Origin: Rhizaria sp. SCN 62-66
Lineage: Eukaryota; Rhizaria, unplaced
NCBI GenBank assembly: GCA_001724265.1
Contig: MEDY01000071.1
Location: 1 to 64,000 of the forward strand
Length of the DNA: 64,000 nt
Direction of reading: 5' to 3'
The position numbers were made by a program, and so were the translations under genes. Below, one piece after another: positions 18,601 to 27,299 of this stretch. Under the pieces are notes generated by a model. It was not told the origin of the DNA and did not search any database. It saw only the letters and a program-made list of their open reading frames with translations. Position 1 is the stretch's first letter; each line of letters opens with the position of its first letter.

Positions 18601-21600
18601 TCCTGAGGCGGCACCAGCTGCGGCAGAGGCTGTGTGAAACGTCGAGTGATCGTTAAGGTAAAGCGCATCATGATCATCAACGTCGTCCGCATCGCTATCA
18701 GAACCAACCTGAGCATCCTGATCACTGCTGACGTCGGCACCACTACTTGCGTCGTCACTCTTGTCACCTCCCTTATCGTCATCACCTGAACTGTCAAGTG
18801 GACCTTTTGGAAGTACATCTTTACCTCCAGCTTTGGCACCACGGACGCGGGGCTTTTTTGAGCGGCGTTGACCTTGTTGTTTGCGCGCACGCGCGAGCCT
18901 CTGTCCAGCGCGCGGCCCGTTGGTTTTGTTTGCTAGCTGGGGCGTAAAAAGATGTCCGTAACTAATCGTGGGCACGCCCTTGAGTGCAGAGGCCAGGCGT
19001 TCGCGCTCGCGTTCACGCTCCCGGTCACGGCGCCTCTGTCCGCCAACCGAATCTGACCCTGCAGCAGCCGCGGCTGCTGCTGCCGCGCCTTGTGCAGCGG
19101 CAAGAGTAATATCAGCGGCAGCCTGCCTGGCCAATGCAGCTCCCAGCGAGCCCCCCGGAGCACCCGATCCAGCCTTAGCAGTAGGTGTGATGTCGCCGGC
19201 CAAGGCCTGCAACTCGCGCGAGCCGAACACCGGGGCTAGCTCCTCTGCACTGAACCCGCCCATAGCACCACCGAGACGAGCACTGGCACGCGAGCCGGCC
19301 GTGGCACCCAAGCGGGCGACGCTACCTTGGCGCCTGTGCCCGCGCGGAGCTTGTCCAGGAGAATTATCTAAGCCAGGAGTGCCGAATGCGGTAGACAAGC
19401 GCCGAAGAAGCATTGCAGTCGAGGTGGCCGCCTTACCGCCACCCGTTGCTGCTGCGACTGCAGCTGCGTTGACAAGCTTGCGTTCCTGTCGCTCCTGCCG
19501 GCGGCGCGTGCGGCGTTCAGCATCCACGACATCCAACAAGTACGCGTCGGTCCACACAGAGCCAGGAGCTGGGCCCTGGTGCTGCGCGTATTGGCGCAGC
19601 TGCTGCCGGCCGGCGCGGCGGCGCACACGAGCGCCATAGTCGCTGTCATCGTTACTCACGCTGTTGCTGCTGTCATCAGAACTCCGGCCGTCGTTGTCGT
19701 CGTCGTTGTCAGATCGGTCCGCGGCGGCGATTGCACGTCGAGTAGTGCGGCGGCGGGTTTCGGAATCTGAGTTATCGCTCAGATCACTTTCGCCAGTCAG
19801 TAACACACCGGTGCGCCGCCCACCGCGACCCGTCATTGCGCCGCGGCCAGCACCAGTTAGACCACGGCCGAGTCCAGCCCGTACAGTCGATGCGATTAGC
19901 TTGCGAAAAAGCTCAGCACTTGTGCCACCGCCGCCGCCTCCACTCGCTACGGCTGCCAACGCCGCCGCTGCGCCGCGGCATGCGCGTTTGGGCAGACCAG
20001 CCCCCTGAGACGCGCTTGTGAGCATTCGGAACGGACCGGGGCGCAGCGAAGAGGGCATGGGCTGGCCAAATGTGCGGTGGTACTGGCCTGTGTACACGCC
20101 GTGTGCACTACCAGCAGGCTCCTCCTCCTCATCATCGTCACAATTGACTCTAGCACTGTCTGTAGAACCAATTTTCCCGTGCTTGCCACTTTTGCCACGC
20201 GCGTTTATCTTTTTCTTCCCACCCACACCGGCACCGCGCGCTTTAGAGCCAGCGACAGTGGAATGCAACGGGGGCTCAAACGCACTAGGCGGCAGCAAGC
20301 CCTCTTCGTGGCCGAAAAAAGCTCCCGCCTCCAGCCGCAACACAGGGATCTCATACTCAAGTCCGCGCGCCAGCGCCGCAGCTGCAGGGTTTCCAGCTAA
20401 GGCAACAAGCCCTGCGGCGGAGGCGACGCCCATCTCAGACGGTGGAAGCACTTGCGGGGCGTACTTGTTTGCGGAGACGACGTAGCTCAACGAGGCGTGC
20501 TTCGGCATCAAGTCGGCCGTGGCAGCACCAGCGCGAGGAAGCACGCAGGTTCGCACAACAGTGCATGCACCAGAGACGATAAAGTACACCGAGTCTGCCA
20601 CAGCGCCAGGAGCAGAGATAACTTCAGACTGCTTAAACACGAGTTCTTGCAGCGAGTAACGCAGCGAAGCCTGGATGTGAGGATCTAAGATTGTGAAAGG
20701 GTAGTGTTTGCGGATGAACTCGCCGCGCGCCTGCAGAATTGCTGGCGTGGCAGTCCCAGTGCCTCCCAATGCGCCAGCAGCGGCCGTAAAGCCGTCACCA
20801 GCAGCAGTGCGGCCAAGCTCTGCAGCCACAGTCGCGCCGAGCGGCATACTTACCGCAGCTGCCAGCGCAGCACGCGAGGCCAGGTTTGCAGCAGCGCGAA
20901 CGGCGTCTGCGTAGTGCTCGCGGGTGAGCGTGAGGAAAAGACAGTCGTCGAGACAGCGGATCGACGCCGAGCGAATCGCAGTGGCGCCAAGCGATAAGTC
21001 GCCAAACTGCTGGCCCGGCTTGAGCACCGCCATCATATCGCCGAGGTCCGAGTCAATGCCGGCGCTAGGGTGCGATAGCCGCAGCACGACGGGCGCGAGC
21101 ATGGGGTCGAACGCGTCGAGCTGCGAAAGAATCTTCAGCGCGTCGACAGCCGCGGGTGTCGCCAACGAGAGACCGGGGATGACTGCGCCAGCCGCGGCAG
21201 CGTTTGCACTGGCGGCAACGCCAGTGAGACTCGGCATAGGCGTCGCGGTTGATCGCTCCGGCGCAAAGCCAAGCGCGGGAGTCGGATGCAGCGACACGAG
21301 CGCGGGCGTATGAGAGCCTCCGTGGCGACCGCCACCAGGCGTCGGCGCAAACAAGTGGTGCTGGCTGCTGCCGGAGGCGTTGAGCGAACGCCCCGGTCCA
21401 GGGGTGGCAGGCCCCGGGGTCTGTCCGAGCGCGGCCGTGGGGATGGCAGGCGTCGCAAGACGCGAGATAGCGCCTCCGGCGAGCGCGGGCGCAGGTCCGA
21501 ATCCGGATGATGACGTTCCCGTGGAGACGATAAACGAGGGGCGTTTGTTGGGTGTCGCACCGATGACGCCGGAGGCCGGCGCGGAAGGAATCGGTGAGTG

Positions 21601-24600
21601 GATTCTGGGTGAGCCGGCGCTGGGAGGCGAAATAGTCACTAATGTGCCTGTCACGGTACGGCTGCGCGCAGCTGGCTCGATCGTTGCGGCAGCCGCAGCG
21701 AGCAGCGCAGAGGCTGACACTGCGCCATTCAAGGCATCTGCGCTGTTTCCAGCACTAGCGCCGCCGGCGCCAACAACGTTAACCATCAGTGCGTCGCCTG
21801 AGAGCGCAGCGGCAGCTGCGACTGCCGTCGCCGCGACAGCCGCGCCTTGCCCCCCGCGGCGCGCGGACTTCGCAAGCGACTTGGCAGCGTCGTAAACCTC
21901 TGCGCTAAGTGAGGCACCGAGCCCAGCCTGTTTAACGTACACGCCCACACGACCTTTGAGGATGAGGTAGTACAGATCGCCGACGTCGCCCTCACGGAAC
22001 ACGATGTCACCGCGCGGATGCGCCGCAAGCCGCAGCTGCGCAAGCACGGTTGGAAGGTACGTGGGCGCTGTTGCAGGCGCGTGCAATGCAGCAAGCGGCG
22101 CCTCAAGTGCGAGTGACAAGGAGTCAAGACCGGGGCTTGATCGACCGTCACCGTCGCCATCAGCTGCTGCAGCGGCTGCCGCGGCGGCGTGGGCAATCGA
22201 TGCGTTCGTTGTTGCAGGAGAGTGTCCCGCAGCAGCAGATGCGGCGGCCGCAGCATCAGCTGCAGCGGCTGCAGCCTCTTTGCGTCTTTGCTGCAACTCT
22301 CTGCGCCGTTTAAGCTCCAGTGTAACAGCCTTGACCGCGGCGCCATGGGCATGTGCGAGCTGTGCAAGGACAGGTGGCAGCGTAATCGCGTCTTGCAGCC
22401 ACTGTGCCAGGTAAGCAAGCTCCCTGCTGCTGCGTTCGCGCGCCGGCAGTGCCAGCACAGAGTGCCAGCGGTGCCGCGCAGCACGAGCCAACATAGCATC
22501 AAATGACGTCTGCAGATGCCCTGCCAAAGTCAGAGATGGCGAAAGTGTCGCGAGCGCACCCACACCGACGCGGGCACCGACAGCGTTTCCGGTACCTCCA
22601 TTATTGGGGCCACCTGGTGAAGACAGGCCGGGGGGAGACGACGGAGTGCCAGCATTGAGCGACGGGCGCGGGCGAGTGGGCGTGCGCAGCAGAGCAGAAT
22701 TGCTATTGTTGCCGGTGCTGCTATTCGGTGCTGGTGTCGGGGAAAGAAGGCCGGATTGCGGCGCAGCCCCTAACGCGCCGGCACCAGCACCAGGAGAGGG
22801 TGCAGGGCTTGTGAGTACCAGAAGCGACGAGCCCGAAGCAGACTGCGGGAGTGCGGCCGCTGTTCCTGCGCGCGCCCTCTGCGGAGTTGTCACAGAAGCT
22901 GCCGCACCAGAGCTGGGACCAAGCACAGGCGTAGTAGCCGAGAGCGATGAGGCGCTTGTACGTGCGCGGCCGCGCGACGCAGCCATTGCTGCAAAAAAGC
23001 TGTCTTCGTCTTCACCAGGACCAAGGGTCATCACGGTGGGCGCGCCGGCCTGGACAGAGCCCAGACCGGGACCGGGCGCTGCAGCGGCGCCGCGGTCATG
23101 AGAGCTGGAAGCGTTGCGTGGAGGCGTCAGGGCATCGCTTGTGTTGGACCGAACCCTCCCAAGCAAAAGCTGTTGCTGACCTTGTTGCGGCGTCTGCTGT
23201 TGGAGCTGTTGTGCGGTGTATGAACCGCGATGGACAGTCTGGTTGAAGCCAGAAAGCGTTTGAGGTCCAGTGCCGGATGGTGCCGCGGAGTGCTTGGCGA
23301 CAGGCGCAGTAGGACTAGACAGGCTTGGACTCACAAAGCCAGGACTGCCTAGACTTGAGCTAGGGCCGGCCGAGAGTGGCGATGCGCCATCAACCTCTGG
23401 ACTCGCGTCAGGGTTCGTAGTGAGGAGAACCATGTTCAGGTGACTGGGCAGTCCCGGCGTTGGCCCCGTCGCGCCCGCCGCCGCAGCATCTGCAAGAAAT
23501 GCGGCCACACGGGCTGCCGTTGCAGTATCGTCCTCGTCGTCGAGCGCAGCCGTCGCCGGCACTGCGCCACCGCGGTGCCCAGCAGCAGAGTTCGCAGAGC
23601 CCGCAGGCCGGTGGTCCTCGGAGACGCCGCGCGCCCGCGTGCGCGGCTGGGACGTCCCGGGGCCCGACATAGCGCTAACAGTCACGCCGTTCAGGCTCAC
23701 CCCGGCGCCGACGCCGTCACCGTGGCTGCCGCCGTGGCCGGAGCGAGAGCTGGAGGCCGGCGCGGGGCCGGGTCCGGGCGTTGTGGTGGGTGTGGCCAAC
23801 AGCAGCGGCGACGGCGACGCTAAGAGCAAACCGGTCTGGCGCTGCTGGCTACCTTGGGCGTTGAGATCCAGGAATGACCCGGCATCAAAGCTTGACTGTG
23901 CACCAAAGCCGGGGGGCTTCTGCGCCGAAGCGCCAGCTGTCGGCGACGGAGGGTGCATCGACGTCGTGGGCGCGCTGTACACGGCGTCGAGCGCAGCAGC
24001 AGACGCTGCGGCGGCGGCAGCAATCGCCGCAGCGCCTGTTAAAGGCACAGCAGGAGTGACGGCAGCCGCCGTCGCAGCCGGGGTTGGTGTTGTAGTTGCA
24101 GAAGACGTCGCAGCGGGAGTCGGGAATTTGGGGGTTGTGGGTGCGGCAGCGGGCGTCGTGTTCCCGGTCGCAGTCGCCGACACGGGGGGCGAAGAAGCGG
24201 GCGTGACAGCGGAGAACGCGGGCGACACAGTCGCTGACGACGACGCCGACGACACCGAGTGCGAACTCAGCGCGGAGCCAGGCAGCGATTGTGAGTGGGA
24301 GTTCGCGTGCGGTTGTGACTGTGCAAGTCCGCTGCGCTGAGCAGTGGGAACAAACGCAGCTCCATCAATGCCGCCAAGTCCGGGACTGCTAAACCCTAAG
24401 CCAGGCGCGGCCGAGCTGCTCGCAGCTGTGAGGCGGGTGGACGTGCGCTCGGCCACGCGCATGCGTCCTCCAGCGTCCGCGTCAGCGTCGAGGCCGGCGA
24501 GGAACAGTGCACGGTCACCGAGACCGCCCGCGTGCGTGCGGAAGACGGGGAACGAGTCGACGCTCTCGTCGTGTTCGGCGTCAACCACACGCATCGACCC

Positions 24601-26775
24601 GCGAGTGGAGCGCGCGGCTCCATGCAGTGGCGCGGGGAGGCCGGAGCCGCCACCCAGCGCGCCCGGCGCAGAGGCCAGCGCGCCCGCAGCCGCAGGGGCG
24701 GCGGCGGGGTTCACCAGCGCGCTGCGGGGATGCAGCCCGAGGGCCGGCGAGCCGCGCACGGAGCGCGTGCGCGCAGACTGCAGCGGCGATGCGGCGCCGG
24801 AGCCGGCAATGGGCGACACGCCCCCGCGCGGGGACGGGCTGCGCAGCGCTGGGGACACAGAGTCCGAGGTCGAGATGGGAATGGTGGGGGTTAGCGCTGG
24901 CACAGGTGTGTTGCCATGAGGCGAAAATGCCCCTGCTGCGGCGGCCGCAGCAGCGTCATCGCCGAAACTGCCCTTCAGCTGGCGCGACACGGGCCGCGGC
25001 GACCCCGCGACGACTGCACCTGCGGCGGCGGCGGCGTCGCCCTGGCTGTGACGTGGCGAGGCGCCCGCGTCGTCGGAACAGGAGGAGCGCGCGCCACCCC
25101 TGCTGTTGCTGGTGCTCCGAGTAGTGCCTGCGGACACAGCATCGGCGGCGTTGTTGATTGCGTCATCTACTGTGTGCGGAGCTGCGCGGCGCGGCAGCGA
25201 GCCGCGGTGTAGCTGCATTTGCGCAAGACCCGTGGTTGGCGAATTAGGACTGTTAGGATTGTTGTCGTTGTTGTAAATAATGTTGAAGTTCGGGTTGCTG
25301 CGATTGTTCGATTGGCTAATACTGCGACTGCTGCTGCCGCTGCTTCCCGCGCCTCCAATACCGCTCTGCGTTGGGCTACGCAGCGGGCTGCGTGGCCCAC
25401 TGCCTTGATGATACACGAGCCCTTGCTCGCCGGCTCTGGCGTTGACGTTGTGCGAAGTGCTGGTCGCGTTGTCGTCGCCCAGAGGGCCGAGCCCGACGCC
25501 CAGGTCGAGGTCGGGCCCCACGCCCGCGTGCATGAGCTGCAGTTCGCCCTGGATGTCGCCGAAGCTGTGCACGGGCACTCCGTTGTACACGAAACTCCCG
25601 CGCGTGCTGCCGCCACGACTGCTGCTTGCACTGCCGCCGCCGCCGCCCGCGCTTCCACCGTGACCCTCAGTCGCGAGCCTGCGGTGCCGCTGCGCAGTCG
25701 AGCTCGACGCCGACGCGGAGCCCGAGCCGGAGCCGGATCCGCTGCCCGAGCCCGTCGGCGAGGCCGGCCCACCGCCCGGCGTGCCGGTCGCGTGGGCCGA
25801 CGCGTAGCTCAGCAGTCCCGGCAGCGGCGCCGCGGGGCCCGCCGCGGGCGCGGGCGGGTACGACGGTGCCGGCCGCGCGGCCGCCGACGTGTGGGAGAGC
25901 GCGCGGGGGGCGCGGCCGGGCGACCCGGGGTAGTGCTGGCTCGGACTGCTCACGCGCGCGCTCGCCGCTGCTTGCGCCGCCGCGGCTGAGGTGGGCGAGG
26001 TGAGGGCCGGGGTCGGAGAGGACGGCAGCGCAGGGGAACGGGTGGACGCGGGTCGTGAGTGCGACCGCGCGGGACTGTATGCACCGGAGTTGCCGCCTCT
26101 GCCAAAGTGGTCTGGGTTCCCGGTCGAGCCAGGGAGCGGCAAGTTGGACGCCGCGGGCGGGGACGGGAGCGGGGGCGAAAGAGCGAGCGGGTCTGCGCTT
26201 GCGTACGGGGGCGCCGACAGCGGGTTCGAAGCGGCAGAGCCCGAGGCGGGCACCGGATATGAGCCGCGGGGAAATCGTGCAAAGCCGGACTGTTGGGCGG
26301 GAGAGCCAGGGGTCGCGATGACCAGCGTCCCAGACGAGATGGACGGAGACACGGAGGAGGACGACGAGGTGGAGTTGCGGAGGCCGGCATTGGTCGCGAG
26401 CTGGGTGACGGCAATGTTGCCGCCTCGCGGGAGCACAGGGCCAAACGACATCATGGGCGAAGCGTCTGGTGAAGATGAAGGAGGAAACGCGGCGCCTGTG
26501 GGGACGCTGGGGACAGTGTTGTAGATGGTATGGAGCGGATTGCTGGTGCCAGTCGCTGTTGGGTAACTGCCCGTCGGCGAGGCCGGGGCTGCGGTCGCTG
26601 CGAGGCTTGCGAAGGGCAGGTCGTCGCTGAATGTTACGCGGCGCGGGGGAAAGGACGCCGATGAGGGCGGAGATGGGGCGACACTGATAGGGCGGCTCGA
26701 GATGGGGCTTGTGGGCAGGGGTAGCGGAGGGTCCCGCGGAGGCGGGGCGCCAGCACTACCGGGCAGCACACTCAT
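15658..26775 (-). CDS. Giant protein with two interrupted cyclic-nucleotide-binding domains
   Basis: Single exon, about 3,705 residues from the ATG at 26775; the frame opens 11 codons earlier only at a TTG. TAA stop. Most of it is Ser/Ala/Gly/Pro low complexity. Two cNMP-binding folds can be traced. Domain 1: FREGDVGDLYYLILKGRVGVY at about 1593, then an insert of roughly 290 residues, then the phosphate-binding cassette FGDLSLGATAIRSASI at about 1925 and the LTREHY helix. Domain 2: a FKQSEVISAPGAVADSVYFIVSGACTV-type segment at about 2045-2070, FFGHEEGLL at about 2153, an insert of about 590 residues with acidic and basic blocks, then SCTVLAATPQVRVYALPMPVF at about 2753. Cassette 1 keeps Arg but has Asp for the usual Glu, so ligand binding is uncertain. 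Near the C-terminus are a Gln/Arg/Glu coiled coil (from about 3325) and poly-Gln. No kinase or channel is visible; a cAMP/cGMP sensor or scaffold is inferred. Confidence 0.72.
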   Translation of the reverse strand: MSVLPGSAGAPPPRDPPLPLPTSPISSRPISVAPSPPSSASFPPRRVTFSDDLPFASLAATAAPASPTGSYPTATGTSNPLHTIYNTVPSVPTGAAFPPSSSPDASPMMSFGPVLPRGGNIAVTQLATNAGLRNSTSSSSSVSPSISSGTLVIATPGSPAQQSGFARFPRGSYPVPASGSAASNPLSAPPYASADPLALSPPLPSPPAASNLPLPGSTGNPDHFGRGGNSGAYSPARSHSRPASTRSPALPSSPTPALTSPTSAAAAQAAASARVSSPSQHYPGSPGRAPRALSHTSAAARPAPSYPPAPAAGPAAPLPGLLSYASAHATGTPGGGPASPTGSGSGSGSGSGSASASSSTAQRHRRLATEGHGGSAGGGGGSASSSRGGSTRGSFVYNGVPVHSFGDIQGELQLMHAGVGPDLDLGVGLGPLGDDNATSTSHNVNARAGEQGLVYHQGSGPRSPLRSPTQSGIGGAGSSGSSSRSISQSNNRSNPNFNIIYNNDNNPNSPNSPTTGLAQMQLHRGSLPRRAAPHTVDDAINNAADAVSAGTTRSTSNSRGGARSSCSDDAGASPRHSQGDAAAAAGAVVAGSPRPVSRQLKGSFGDDAAAAAAAGAFSPHGNTPVPALTPTIPISTSDSVSPALRSPSPRGGVSPIAGSGAASPLQSARTRSVRGSPALGLHPRSALVNPAAAPAAAGALASAPGALGGGSGLPAPLHGAARSTRGSMRVVDAEHDESVDSFPVFRTHAGGLGDRALFLAGLDADADAGGRMRVAERTSTRLTAASSSAAPGLGFSSPGLGGIDGAAFVPTAQRSGLAQSQPHANSHSQSLPGSALSSHSVSSASSSATVSPAFSAVTPASSPPVSATATGNTTPAAAPTTPKFPTPAATSSATTTPTPAATAAAVTPAVPLTGAAAIAAAAAASAAALDAVYSAPTTSMHPPSPTAGASAQKPPGFGAQSSFDAGSFLDLNAQGSQQRQTGLLLASPSPLLLATPTTTPGPGPAPASSSRSGHGGSHGDGVGAGVSLNGVTVSAMSGPGTSQPRTRARGVSEDHRPAGSANSAAGHRGGAVPATAALDDEDDTATAARVAAFLADAAAAGATGPTPGLPSHLNMVLLTTNPDASPEVDGASPLSAGPSSSLGSPGFVSPSLSSPTAPVAKHSAAPSGTGPQTLSGFNQTVHRGSYTAQQLQQQTPQQGQQQLLLGRVRSNTSDALTPPRNASSSHDRGAAAAPGPGLGSVQAGAPTVMTLGPGEDEDSFFAAMAASRGRARTSASSLSATTPVLGPSSGAAASVTTPQRARAGTAAALPQSASGSSLLVLTSPAPSPGAGAGALGAAPQSGLLSPTPAPNSSTGNNSNSALLRTPTRPRPSLNAGTPSSPPGLSSPGGPNNGGTGNAVGARVGVGALATLSPSLTLAGHLQTSFDAMLARAARHRWHSVLALPARERSSRELAYLAQWLQDAITLPPVLAQLAHAHGAAVKAVTLELKRRRELQQRRKEAAAAAADAAAAASAAAGHSPATTNASIAHAAAAAAAAADGDGDGRSSPGLDSLSLALEAPLAALHAPATAPTYLPTVLAQLRLAAHPRGDIVFREGDVGDLYYLILKGRVGVYVKQAGLGASLSAEVYDAAKSLAKSARRGGQGAAVAATAVAAAAALSGDALMVNVVGAGGASAGNSADALNGAVSASALLAAAAATIEPAARSRTVTGTLVTISPPSAGSPRIHSPIPSAPASGVIGATPNKRPSFIVSTGTSSSGFGPAPALAGGAISRLATPAIPTAALGQTPGPATPGPGRSLNASGSSQHHLFAPTPGGGRHGGSHTPALVSLHPTPALGFAPERSTATPMPSLTGVAASANAAAAGAVIPGLSLATPAAVDALKILSQLDAFDPMLAPVVLRLSHPSAGIDSDLGDMMAVLKPGQQFGDLSLGATAIRSASIRCLDDCLFLTLTREHYADAVRAAANLASRAALAAAVSMPLGATVAAELGRTAAGDGFTAAAGALGGTGTATPAILQARGEFIRKHYPFTILDPHIQASLRYSLQELVFKQSEVISAPGAVADSVYFIVSGACTVVRTCVLPRAGAATADLMPKHASLSYVVSANKYAPQVLPPSEMGVASAAGLVALAGNPAAAALARGLEYEIPVLRLEAGAFFGHEEGLLPPSAFEPPLHSTVAGSKARGAGVGGKKKINARGKSGKHGKIGSTDSARVNCDDDEEEEPAGSAHGVYTGQYHRTFGQPMPSSLRPGPFRMLTSASQGAGLPKRACRGAAAALAAVASGGGGGGTSAELFRKLIASTVRAGLGRGLTGAGRGAMTGRGGRRTGVLLTGESDLSDNSDSETRRRTTRRAIAAADRSDNDDDNDGRSSDDSSNSVSNDDSDYGARVRRRAGRQQLRQYAQHQGPAPGSVWTDAYLLDVVDAERRTRRRQERQERKLVNAAAVAAATGGGKAATSTAMLLRRLSTAFGTPGLDNSPGQAPRGHRRQGSVARLGATAGSRASARLGGAMGGFSAEELAPVFGSRELQALAGDITPTAKAGSGAPGGSLGAALARQAAADITLAAAQGAAAAAAAAAGSDSVGGQRRRDRERERERERLASALKGVPTISYGHLFTPQLANKTNGPRAGQRLARARKQQGQRRSKKPRVRGAKAGGKDVLPKGPLDSSGDDDKGGDKSDDASSGADVSSDQDAQVGSDSDADDVDDHDALYLNDHSTFHTASAAAGAASGPGGSSGRPRDPDVAPAGLRGVPPPSWLPRRSCTVLAATPQVRVYALPMPVFLRVFKGSRRMLLQALSYAHLSHLHDRVLAVAGIPASDATRTAVRAAAELAEETARKLSLLNPRQQRLVLQEALLHAERGQVEEALAAHAVNRLLNRDAPGSAGAAAAVAGASSSGASPHADAQAIAAAAHKALIASGHLLATRARPDTPLGGRPGTPGFGSRPALGHGHGHVPPAAGHARPGGAGGTSPTLGGRRGSVADGAPHGAPAVRRGSVTDLVLPGPGIGLSSGPAPPLSGRRGSVTGGEAFSAGAGPGTGARRGSIGLGLTLSASIETVAASTALSNAVHGQDAGLVALHSHAAAAASPTAAEGSGMTRYTSLLERALHSDHGRDPAASASSGRASGSLMGVGGGAGAMLRGAVGAGTVIDLLSSGAPLMSHGVGGRAGSRRSSIASNAVITVTQKAAVAAAAAAAGAARRGATPPVPDRVATPPAMMETAAAMAAAVVQAAEESKANGTGTAGSGNTPTRARILSFQTGGDARGPLALAYAPGSTASGQAPAVPGSPRGTPTPTQPRGLAASRKGAELERQQQQQREERLRREREQEQREQQAQEQQRLQRVRDGDIDHALQSPHDASAVAEASTINPGVNTASGHNTARYTTSARIDCGVHEPVRADPFLRAAARRRALAVALAAGDDPETAAARAAEAADEDAPGIAAAGSLDRFSFTGAVSAAVPVDALVVTLAENCDIYDREARRRRHVFGAMARALGGSANPRAAAAQVIAHPWAQTAPLSGDSSSVTLPNISRSAAVRQQQQQPQFQQQQQQQQQSGAVVAPFCERVAPSSFSPFSDAPATSQHNSSARGPRTQPHTRTVPLSTSARGPPSHPPASLAALAVTTSSASGAQTARSAGASGGSSKLASFSPGGGRARDAAAAAAVAAADPKGWLRSRLEASANARPAGAAGVGGVANDDNVQPTVWNYAQFVSRQPK

Positions 26776-27299
26776 TGAGTGTGGATTCTTCCTCGGTCGC
26801 AACTGCAAGTGTGAAGTGGTGGTGATGCAACTTCTAGCAGCAAAATAATTCCAGAGAGTCGAGTCGAACAGCTGCTAGGTTCTGAAGAGTGGGGATGAGC
26901 GGCAAGTAACTGGCGTTCAACCTCTCCGCTAGAAGATCGTACATAAATAGGGAATATGACAAAGAATGGAGGAATAAGAAAATGAATGAATGATTCATGT
27001 GGGGATACTTTTAGATGTTGTCCAGGCAACACCTGCGACGTTTCATTTAGCGAGTTCTGATCTCCTGAATTAGCCTGCCAGTCGGCGACCCTGTGTCACC
27101 ACAAGATACGGTTGCGACCTGAAGAAAACATGTTGCGATGCACTTGTAGTAGTGCAATGAGTGAAATACTTTAACAGAAAGTGTATTAGAAATGTTATTT
27201 GGATAAGTCATATTTAACAGATAATTTGATAAAACAAAGTAGATGTTCCTCGCATATCTTGCTTCCGCAGTAATCTCAGCAAGCACGATCATGTCATGC
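26776..27299. other. Spacer between two minus-strand genes (CNBD and PP2C)
   Basis: AT-rich, about 520 bases. It should contain the CNBD promoter and the PP2C 3' end. No coding content or distinct motif is seen. Confidence 0.4.
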
